Source: an uncultured Ellagibacter sp.
GTDB taxonomy: Bacteria; Actinomycetota; Coriobacteriia; Coriobacteriales; Eggerthellaceae
Length of the DNA stretch: 9,320 nucleotides
NCBI GenBank assembly: GCA_934613165.1
Contig: CAKTSW010000033.1
Span: 1-9,320 of the forward strand
Direction of reading: 5' to 3'
Shown: in pieces, positions 1 through 5,660 of the stretch
Position numbering within the stretch: position 1 is the first letter of the stretch
Layout of the letters: the number at the start of each line of letters is the position of its first letter
The notes under the pieces: model-generated
The model's database searches: none
The model's input: only the letters and a program-made list of their open reading frames with translations
Told to the model about the DNA's origin: nothing
Made by a program: the position numbers and the translations under genes

Positions 1-15
1 CGTCTGTACAGTCAT
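1..15 (-). CDS. Possible 5' end of a divergent gene (first five codons only)
   Basis: Read on the minus strand, an ATG at 15-13 is followed by codons for M-T-V-Q-T before the window ends. A strong Shine-Dalgarno-like AAAAGGGGG (complement of 22-30) sits six bases upstream, the usual spacing. Only five codons can be seen, so nothing can be said about the product. The call rests on the binding site, the start codon and a plausible -10 element further upstream (complement of 53-58). If it is real, the 16-218 stretch is a divergent promoter region shared with the gene starting at 219. The alternative is chance occurrence of an ATG behind a purine run. Confidence 0.42.
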
Positions 16-52
16 AGCGAACCCCCTTTTCGTCGTGATGCAAACTAAGGGG

Positions 53-58
53 AGTATA
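53..58 (-). promoter_or_regulatory. Candidate -10 element of the divergent minus-strand gene
   Basis: The minus strand reads TATACT here, five of six matches to the TATAAT consensus. It lies about 38 bases upstream of the putative ATG at 15, leaving a short leader that contains the AAGGGGG ribosome binding site. No good TTGACA-like -35 is present 16-18 bases further upstream, so the assignment is tentative. Confidence 0.3.
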
Positions 59-110
59 CCCGCACATTCTCTTGAAACGAGGGGAAACGCCTGACGAAAG
101 CCCTTGTCGC

Positions 111-133
111 GAACACTTTTCCCAAAAGCGTTC
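111..133. promoter_or_regulatory. Inverted repeat in the leader upstream of the 152-residue gene
   Basis: GAAC (111-114) and CTTTT (116-120) pair with AAAAG (124-128) and GTTC (130-133), with one A/C mismatch and a CCC loop. A second copy of the right-hand arm, GTTCGC at 136-141, can pair instead with GCGAAC at 109-114, so two mutually exclusive foldings or an operator-like dyad are possible. It lies about 85 bases upstream of the ATG at 219. No U-run follows it on the plus strand, so it is not a typical intrinsic terminator. I could not find a convincing plus-strand promoter in 16-218; TACACT at 175-180 is the best -10-like string but has no -35 partner. Confidence 0.3.
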
Positions 134-218
134 CAGTTCGCGCCGCTCGGACAACCAGAACTTCAGCACGTCGCTACACTGTTCCGCAGAAACTTACGGG
201 ACAAAAGGAGGAATCGCA

Positions 219-677
219 ATGGGATCATACGAACGCGAGCAGCAGGCGATTGCCGCAGGCACGGCGAAACGCGGGGACGCGGCACGGAAATACTTTGAAG
301 AGCTCGACGCGGAGCTCAACGACGAGACGTCGCACCTCTCGCACCGTCCCGACTACTCGAAGACACTCTTCGCCCCCGAAAACGACGACATCTACCGCGA
401 GTTCTGCGCATTCATCGACCAAGAGGAACCGCGCCACTTCGACACGATCGAAAACCCGATCAGCGTGAACGGTCACACTGCGGCCGACGTCTACTTCGCC
501 ATGAAATCGCACAACGACCGCATCGTCGCGATCGACGGCGCCGCCGTGTACAACATGCTCGTCAAACTGCGAACGCAGCCGAAAATCGCCGAGAAGGTGC
601 TCGACTTCCGTCCGACCTGCTACCAATGCGGCTGCGGATCGAAGGACGCGGCCTTCGACAAGGGCTACTACGACTAG
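219..677 (+). CDS. Hypothetical protein with C-terminal CxxCxC cluster, first gene of the DUF262 operon
   Basis: I do not recognise this 152-residue protein. The start at 219 is chosen because AAAGGAGG (204-211) precedes this ATG at ideal spacing; the open frame extends upstream only through a TTG and low-quality sequence. Residues 1-60 are charged and probably helical (YFEELDAELND near 25). Residues 78-130 look like the conserved core, with NGHTAADVYFAM at 84-95 and IDGAAVYNML at 105-114. Residues 134-139 are CYQCGC, giving Cys134, Cys137 and Cys139, a possible metal site or redox cluster. There is no signal peptide or membrane segment, so it should be cytoplasmic. It ends 27 bases before the first DUF262 gene and is probably co-transcribed with the pair, which suggests, without proving, a shared role. 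I can name no family with confidence. Confidence 0.8.
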   Translation: MGSYEREQQAIAAGTAKRGDAARKYFEELDAELNDETSHLSHRPDYSKTLFAPENDDIYREFCAFIDQEEPRHFDTIENPISVNGHTAADVYFAMKSHNDRIVAIDGAAVYNMLVKLRTQPKIAEKVLDFRPTCYQCGCGSKDAAFDKGYYD

Positions 678-704
678 GGAATTCGACCGGAAGAAGCAAC
701 CGCC

Positions 705-1787
705 ATGCAAACCTCCAACAGCTCGCTTCTCGAAATCATAGCAAGAGACAACACCCGCCTCGTCATCCCTGCCTACCAGCGCGCCTATTCGTGGAAGCGC
801 CGACAGTGCGAAGAGCTCTGGCTCGACATCTTTCGCGCGGCGCGCGCCGATACCCGCCATTTCACGGGAACGCTTCTCTATACCCCGGAGGCCGACGAGC
901 CGAGCAACGTCAAGCGAATCGCCATCATCGACGGGCAGCAACGCGTCACGACGATAAGCCTCATCATCGCGGCCCTAGCGCGCCATCTCGCCGAAAACTC
1001 GAAAAGCGTCGACGGCATGTCTTCCGACGAAGTGCGCAAACGATTCCTTCTCCTCGGAAAAGACAAGGCCGTCCCCGCGAAACTCGTGCCTTCACGCCGC
1101 GATCGCGAACCGTACTTCGCCATAGCTCAGACGAGCGCAGCGCCGACGGACGCGCCCGAAAACCTGAAAGGCAATCTTGCGTTTTTCGCCGAGAAGATGG
1201 CACAGCCCGACTTCGACGCGAATGCTCTTTGGCGCGGGCTTCAAAAGCTCACCGTCATCACCGCCCAAGTCGACGACGCCGACCAAGCGCAGCTCATCTT
1301 CGAAAGCCTCAATTCGAAGGGGCTCCCGCTCACCACGGCCGACCTCGTACGGAACTACCTGCTCCTCGCCGAAACCCACGCAACGCAAACGCGTCTCTAC
1401 GAGGAGTACTGGAAACCGATCGAGGGAATGTTCGCCCCCGACCCCGGATCGCTAAGGCTCGACAACGCCATCCAAGGCTGGCTATCAATCAGGTTCCGAA
1501 AGGTTCGCGCGCACGGGCCCGGACAGGTTTACAGCGTTTTCAAGCGCTACGTCGAGGACGAGTACGCCGGCACAACGGAAGGCCTCCTTCGCGAGCTGCG
1601 CAACTTCTGCCTGGTGTGGGCCGAGAATTACCGCTATCACGCCGTGAAGAAGTACCGTTCCGCCTTTTCTTGGGCCGTGAACGGAGCGCCGACGCTCACA
1701 AGCGGATACGCGAAGAAAAAAGCGACGAACGAAGAGTACGCACGATCATGGTCGAAGAAACTCGACCACGTCGACAGCTCGTTTTAG
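705..1787 (+). CDS. DUF262 (GmrS-like, ParB/Srx-fold) protein lacking DUF1524, copy 1
   Basis: This 360-residue protein carries the hallmark motifs of the DUF262 family: IPAYQRAYSW at 21-30, IDGQQR ending at Arg80, and FESLNSKG at 199-206 followed by DLVRN at 213-217. In characterised relatives (type IV GmrSD, BrxU, SspE) the DGQQR-bearing domain binds or hydrolyses nucleotides, and a C-terminal DUF1524 HNH domain cuts modified or foreign DNA. Here the protein ends after the helical segment behind the DUF262 core, and no HNH-like His/Asn signature is visible in the last 100 residues. It is therefore probably an NTP-dependent sensor or regulatory subunit rather than a complete nuclease. The start at 705 has a modest GGAAG site (689-693). 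It lies 27 bases after the preceding gene and 14 bases before a paralogue. A cytoplasmic location is expected. The family call is firm; a defence role is inferred. Confidence 0.9.
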   Translation: MQTSNSSLLEIIARDNTRLVIPAYQRAYSWKRRQCEELWLDIFRAARADTRHFTGTLLYTPEADEPSNVKRIAIIDGQQRVTTISLIIAALARHLAENSKSVDGMSSDEVRKRFLLLGKDKAVPAKLVPSRRDREPYFAIAQTSAAPTDAPENLKGNLAFFAEKMAQPDFDANALWRGLQKLTVITAQVDDADQAQLIFESLNSKGLPLTTADLVRNYLLLAETHATQTRLYEEYWKPIEGMFAPDPGSLRLDNAIQGWLSIRFRKVRAHGPGQVYSVFKRYVEDEYAGTTEGLLRELRNFCLVWAENYRYHAVKKYRSAFSWAVNGAPTLTSGYAKKKATNEEYARSWSKKLDHVDSSF

Positions 1788-1801
1788 CGGAAGGGAATCG
1801 C

Positions 1802-2821
1802 ATGAAAACCGGACAGCAGCTTTTCTGCGCGCTTCTCGGCGCCCCCGACACGCAATTCGTTATCCCCGTTTACCAGCGCGTTTACGCGTGGGGATCGAAG
1901 CAATGCGACACGCTGTGGAACGACATTCTTCGAACAGGGCAGCGCAACGTTCCCCACTTCATCGGAACCGTTCTCATCGCGGAAGAGGAGTCACCGGACA
2001 ACCTTCGCTGCATCGACGTCATCGACGGCCAGCAAAGGGCCGCGACGATCACGCTCCTCATCGCGGCTTTGCGCGATTATCTTTCGGAGCGCGACTTGTC
2101 GATCGGAGACGTCGATGCCGATTTCATCGACCGTACCTTCTTGTTTTCGCGAAGCAACGACCCTTGCAAGCTTCACCTCGCAAGCCCCGACCAGCCCACG
2201 TTGCGCGCCGTGCTCAATCGTTCCGACCTTCCCGAAGATGACGACCTATCCGAAAACGTCGTTGCGAACTATCGCCGATTCCGTCAGAAAATGGAATCAA
2301 GCTTCGACGTCGCGACCTTTTGGCGCGGGTTGAACCAGCTGCTCGTGATAGTCGCCGACCTCGACGAAGATGACCGCCCGCAAGCCGTGTTCGAAAGCCT
2401 GAACTCGAAGGGGATGCCGCTTACGACCGCCGACCTCGCGCGCAACCTGCTGTTCATCGGCATCGGGTACGACGAGCAATCGCGCCTTTATGCCCAATAC
2501 TGGGAACCCGTTGAAAAGCTCTGCGAAAACGACGATGCAGCGGTGAGCCTCAACGCCGCATTGCGCGGATGGCTGGCGATAAAAGCGCCTCACCTGCGAA
2601 TCTCCGACAAAGACGACGTCTACGCCGCGTTCAAGAGCTATCTCCAGAACGACTACCACGGACAGACCGAAGAACTGTTGCGCGGGCTTTCCGGCTTTTT
2701 GCGCACGTTCGCGGCGAAAACGCAGGCCGCAGCCTCGCAAAGGCAAGACGACCACATGACATGGGGCACCGGCGGGCGCACGAAAGGACTTCTTGCCGAC
2801 CGCAAATTATTCGGCGACTAA
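1802..2821 (+). CDS. DUF262 (GmrS-like, ParB/Srx-fold) protein lacking DUF1524, copy 2
   Basis: This 339-residue paralogue of the preceding gene has IPVYQRVYAW at 21-30, IDGQQR with Arg79, FESLNSKG at 197-204 and DLARN at 211-215. The ATG at 1802 is chosen because it aligns with the start of copy 1 and follows a GGAAGGGA site. The frame is open for 392 codons further upstream, but that part is only a shadow over copy 1. The two copies align essentially end to end, clearly diverged but with the motif blocks kept, which points to an old tandem duplication. Both end shortly after the YxxxxTExLLR...F helix, just where DUF1524 would begin in full-length relatives. The fourteen-base gap to copy 1 implies co-transcription and perhaps a heteromeric complex. 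No nuclease partner of GmrD type is encoded in the window. The biological role is unproven. Confidence 0.9.
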   Translation: MKTGQQLFCALLGAPDTQFVIPVYQRVYAWGSKQCDTLWNDILRTGQRNVPHFIGTVLIAEEESPDNLRCIDVIDGQQRAATITLLIAALRDYLSERDLSIGDVDADFIDRTFLFSRSNDPCKLHLASPDQPTLRAVLNRSDLPEDDDLSENVVANYRRFRQKMESSFDVATFWRGLNQLLVIVADLDEDDRPQAVFESLNSKGMPLTTADLARNLLFIGIGYDEQSRLYAQYWEPVEKLCENDDAAVSLNAALRGWLAIKAPHLRISDKDDVYAAFKSYLQNDYHGQTEELLRGLSGFLRTFAAKTQAAASQRQDDHMTWGTGGRTKGLLADRKLFGD

Positions 2822-2875
2822 CGATATACGCACCGCCCCGGAAGACTGCAAGGCCCCGAGAACGACGAAGGTCGC

Positions 2876-3154
2876 CTACGCGGGGTCGGCCGAGTTCAGG
2901 CGGATTGCGCACGCCTGCAGCTCGTTGACCATGTCGATCGTGATCGGCCGCGACGGCTCGGCCCCTGCTTCAAGCTGTTTGTCCAGCTCGAAGCAGGAAC
3001 GGACGAACGTTTCGTTTTCCTCGTTGAACATCTTGAGGTCTCGGGCGGCTTTGAATCCTTCTTCCATATCGGTCGACTTCGCGATGCGCCACAAATGAAG
3101 CGTCACCAGCCGAACCGATCCTCGAAACCTCTTCTCAACAGGCACGTCAGCCAT
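2876..3154 (-). CDS. Hypothetical 92-residue protein, last gene of the MoxR-VWA set
   Basis: A small, soluble, probably helical protein of no family I recognise. AAGGGGG (complement of 3161-3167) is correctly placed before the ATG at 3154, which supports a real gene despite its length. The N-terminal third is basic (Lys8, Arg9, Arg11, Arg15) with a LVTLHLWRIAKS stretch at 16-27. The middle is acidic and helical around EEGFKAARDLKMFNEENE (31-48). There is no signal peptide or transmembrane segment. It starts 85 bases after the stop of the MoxR-methyltransferase gene, with a stable hairpin in the gap, so it may be read through at lower level or expressed separately. It ends 54 bases from the convergent DUF262 copy 2. 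It could be an accessory subunit of the ATPase system or an unrelated neighbour. Confidence 0.7.
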   Translation of the reverse strand: MADVPVEKRFRGSVRLVTLHLWRIAKSTDMEEGFKAARDLKMFNEENETFVRSCFELDKQLEAGAEPSRPITIDMVNELQACAIRLNSADPA

Positions 3155-3177
3155 TTCTTCCCCCTTGCAGAAAGCAA

Positions 3178-3205
3178 CCCGCCGCCCTTTCCCAAGGACG
3201 GCGGG
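3178..3205 (-). terminator. Hairpin between the MoxR-methyltransferase gene and the 92-residue gene
   Basis: CCCGCCG (3178-3184) pairs with CGGCGGG (3199-3205), and inside it CCTT (3186-3189) pairs with AAGG (3194-3197) around a TCCC loop, with one C/A mismatch: eleven pairs in all. On the minus strand it is followed only by a broken T-run (TTGCTTTCT). It may therefore be a partial terminator, attenuator or 3' stabiliser rather than a strong intrinsic terminator. It begins 35 bases after the stop at 3240 and ends just upstream of the next gene's ribosome binding site. Confidence 0.55.
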
Positions 3206-3239
3206 CCCATAGCGCTCGTCGCATAAGCCGACGCTTAGT

Positions 3240-5606
3240 TTACTTCGCTTTCCGAACGTAAAGGCAAACCGCGCGATAGTTCACATCTTCGTCACCTTCG
3301 ACCACGGGAACCGCATAATCGGCCTTGTACCCACGTTCGGCAGTGACTCCGTATTCGTCCTCGATGGACGGCGTTTCGAACCCGGCCTCCTTAAGCCATG
3401 CGTAGTTTTCCTCCTGGGTTCGCGCAGCTTGAACGCTGTTGCCGATGGATCGGGCCTCGCCGATCACCCGCTCGTCGCGCTTGCGGTCCGCGAAGATCGT
3501 TTCCATGATCAGCAGCCCGCCCGGCTTCAGGACGCGCCCGAACTCCTTAAGCGCGCTTGCCTGGTCGAAGAACAACGTCATGACGTTGTTCACGTACACC
3601 ACGTCCATCGTCGACGTACCGAATCCCGCTCCGATCAGGTCTTCGGGGTAGGCAACGCGGAAATCCATGTTGCCTTCCTTAAGCCCGCTTTCGTGCCACG
3701 CGCGATCGGCCCCATCCTTCGCTTCCTCAATGTACGACGGACTCCAATCAACGCCGTACACACGTCCCTGCGCCCCGACGAGCGAGCTCAGTTTGTACAC
3801 ACCGCGTCCGCGGCGACAGCAGATATCGAGAACCTTCTTCCCCTTCAAGTCGCCGGTCGGCAGGATCATCTTGCAGATGCTCGCGAAACCGTATTCGAAC
3901 TGCTTGCCGCCGTAATGCTTGCGCAGCGCGTCGACGCTTACCGCCTTCCCGGAAGCCGGTTGCACGACCGCCGTCTTTCCGCCTACGGCCTCGGAAAACG
4001 TCGTGTTCGCATTGCCCGCGGGCTTCGACGACAGGCGCATGCCCACCGCACCCGGGGTATCGGGGGTCTGCTCAACTTCGCCGAGCACTCCGCCGTCGAT
4101 TTCCGCAAGCTTCGTCACGCGCTCCGCCAGGCCCATGCGGGCAGCGTCGACTTTCAGCTCCTCGTTGTGGGCGTAGTACTTCTCGTTCCCGTAATGGGAG
4201 ATGAACTGCGTCGTCGCCTTTCGTGTGGTGAGTTCGGCCAAAAAGACGAGCATCTCACGATTCCCGAAGCAGTCGTCGATGAAATCGAAGGCGCAGTCCA
4301 TCTTGTCGCTTGCCGCCGTCGCGAGCGGCTTGATCTTCGCCACTTCCGCCTTGTACGCACGCTCGATCACATGGAAGGCGACGTCGCCCTCCGTCGCCTT
4401 CTCAAGGGCGCATTGCGCCGAGAAACCCTTGAGCAAGTCGATGACCAGGCGTTCCTTGCGGATGAACGCCTTCGCCGCCGTGCCGGAATCGATCTTGCGC
4501 GCAAGCTTCCGCTCCTTTTCGGCAATGCGCGAACCCAACGCGTCGTCAACCGAGGCGCCCGCCAGGAATTCGGGTTTCGCCCCACGCAGAAGGTCGCGCA
4601 ACTCGATCGCAAGCTCCTCTTGGTGCAGCGCAGCCGTGCAGCCGTCGGCCAGCGTGTCGAGCATGAGCCCCAGCAAGGCCACCCGCTCGTCGAACTTCGC
4701 TTCCGACGCGCGGTTCTTGATGGCGCCGCTCGCCTGCCCCGACAAGATCGAGCTTACCTGGTAATCGGAGCGATACTTCTCGAACAGCGCATAGTAGACA
4801 GCGAACTGATCGGCGATGTCGTCGTCGCGCAAGAACTGGGCGAACAGCTCGCGGTTCACCGGCTTGCCCATCTTCTCGTACAGCGAGACAACCTCTGCCA
4901 AGTCTTCCCAACCGCGTGCCGTGACGAACGATTTCCCGCCGCCGGGACGCGATTCCACCTTGTAGAAGCAGTCTTTCTTCGCTTCGAGGAACGTCGTTAC
5001 CGCCGGATGGATGCCGACCTCCGAGGCATAGGCTTTCCACGCGCCGTAATCGGGCTCGACGTCGATTTCGCGCAGACGGTCGAGCGTCACGATGTCGAAC
5101 TCGTGCACCGACCGATTGTACTCGGGCGGGTTACCGGCGCACACGATGACCCATCCTTCAGGTACCTTATGTTTGCCGAACGTCTTGAACTGCAGGAACT
5201 GCAACATCGACGGGTAAAGCGTCTCGGACACGCAGTTAATCTCATCGAGGAACAGGATGCCCGTCCGCAGTCCCGTGCGCTCCATGTAGTCGTAGATCGC
5301 GGCGACGATCTCGGACATCGTGTACTCGGAGGCCTCGTACTCGACGCCCTCGAACTCGCGGTGCTCGATGCGCGGAAGGCCAAGCGCGCTTTGCCTCGTG
5401 TGGTGCGTCATGGAATACGACACGATGCCGATTCCCAGCTCGCGAGCGACCTGCTCCATGATGGCCGTCTTCCCGATTCCCGGCGCGCCCACCAAAAACA
5501 CCGGCCTTTGGTGCACGGGGGAGATGACGTACAGCCCCGCGTCGTCCTTCTTCAAGTACGCTTCGACGGTATCTTTCACCTGCTGTTTTGCGGAAGTGAT
5601 GTTCAT
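3240..5606 (-). CDS. MoxR-like AAA+ ATPase fused to a C-terminal SAM-methyltransferase-like domain
   Basis: This 788-residue protein combines two enzymes. The N-terminal half is a MoxR-type AAA+ ATPase: Walker A GAPGIGKT at 40-47, Walker B ILFLDE at 117-122, a sensor-1 region CAGNPPEYN around Asn159, and LDRLRE at 175-180 with a candidate arginine finger. Residues 190-510 are mostly helical. A low-complexity Gly/Ala/Thr-rich linker spans about 512-556. From about 565 on there is a class I methyltransferase-like domain: VLDICC at 592-597, acidic motif II VYGVD ending at Asp620, a YVNNVMTLFF strand near 671-680, and the post-motif GRVLKPGGLLIME at 690-702. Layout resembles ArsM/UbiE-type enzymes, but two glycines of motif I are missing and no ArsM-like cysteine follows the central strand. 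The start at 5606 has AGAAGGGA upstream. It follows the VWA gene by 54 bases; MoxR ATPases typically remodel clients together with such VWA partners. The methylation target, if any, is unknown. Confidence 0.93.
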   Translation of the reverse strand: MNITSAKQQVKDTVEAYLKKDDAGLYVISPVHQRPVFLVGAPGIGKTAIMEQVARELGIGIVSYSMTHHTRQSALGLPRIEHREFEGVEYEASEYTMSEIVAAIYDYMERTGLRTGILFLDEINCVSETLYPSMLQFLQFKTFGKHKVPEGWVIVCAGNPPEYNRSVHEFDIVTLDRLREIDVEPDYGAWKAYASEVGIHPAVTTFLEAKKDCFYKVESRPGGGKSFVTARGWEDLAEVVSLYEKMGKPVNRELFAQFLRDDDIADQFAVYYALFEKYRSDYQVSSILSGQASGAIKNRASEAKFDERVALLGLMLDTLADGCTAALHQEELAIELRDLLRGAKPEFLAGASVDDALGSRIAEKERKLARKIDSGTAAKAFIRKERLVIDLLKGFSAQCALEKATEGDVAFHVIERAYKAEVAKIKPLATAASDKMDCAFDFIDDCFGNREMLVFLAELTTRKATTQFISHYGNEKYYAHNEELKVDAARMGLAERVTKLAEIDGGVLGEVEQTPDTPGAVGMRLSSKPAGNANTTFSEAVGGKTAVVQPASGKAVSVDALRKHYGGKQFEYGFASICKMILPTGDLKGKKVLDICCRRGRGVYKLSSLVGAQGRVYGVDWSPSYIEEAKDGADRAWHESGLKEGNMDFRVAYPEDLIGAGFGTSTMDVVYVNNVMTLFFDQASALKEFGRVLKPGGLLIMETIFADRKRDERVIGEARSIGNSVQAARTQEENYAWLKEAGFETPSIEDEYGVTAERGYKADYAVPVVEGDEDVNYRAVCLYVRKAK

Positions 5607-5626
5607 ACCGGATCCCTTCTTCTCAA

Positions 5627-5642
5627 ACCGGGCGCCCCCGGT
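5627..5642 (-). promoter_or_regulatory. Short perfect hairpin between the VWA and MoxR genes
   Basis: ACCGGG (5627-5632) and CCCGGT (5637-5642) form a six-pair GC-rich stem with a four-base loop in the 54-base gap, just upstream of the MoxR ribosome binding site. Only TTT follows it on the minus strand, so it is unlikely to stop transcription fully. A role in processing, attenuation or adjusting the VWA to ATPase ratio is possible. Confidence 0.4.
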
Positions 5643-5660
5643 GCTTTCTCGTTGCCCAAA

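Noticed and set aside
72..218. N-terminal extension of the 152-residue protein from a TTG at 72
   Set aside because: AAAGGAGG is placed ideally for the ATG at 219, and the extension is low-quality Ser/Arg-rich sequence overlapping a leader with inverted repeats.
225..941. A 238-codon minus-strand frame opposite the first two plus-strand genes
   Set aside because: Its translation is Val/Arg-rich shadow sequence, and it overlaps two well supported genes, one with clear family motifs.
626..1801. Upstream 392-codon extension of the second DUF262 frame
   Set aside because: It overlaps DUF262 copy 1 in another frame and gives Arg/Pro-rich sequence. The internal ATG at 1802 has a ribosome binding site and aligns with the start of copy 1.
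2854..2885. Possible bidirectional terminator between the convergent genes (CCCCG...CGGGG with an inner CGAC/GTCG)
   Set aside because: The outer stem closes a loop of more than 20 bases with only five pairs, there is no T-run on either side, and it overlaps the 3' end of the small gene.
3240..3910. Assignment of the C-terminal domain as arsenite methyltransferase (ArsM)
   Set aside because: The layout is similar, but the cysteine that follows the central strand in ArsM is missing (YVNNVM) and motif I is altered. Only a generic methyltransferase-like call is justified.
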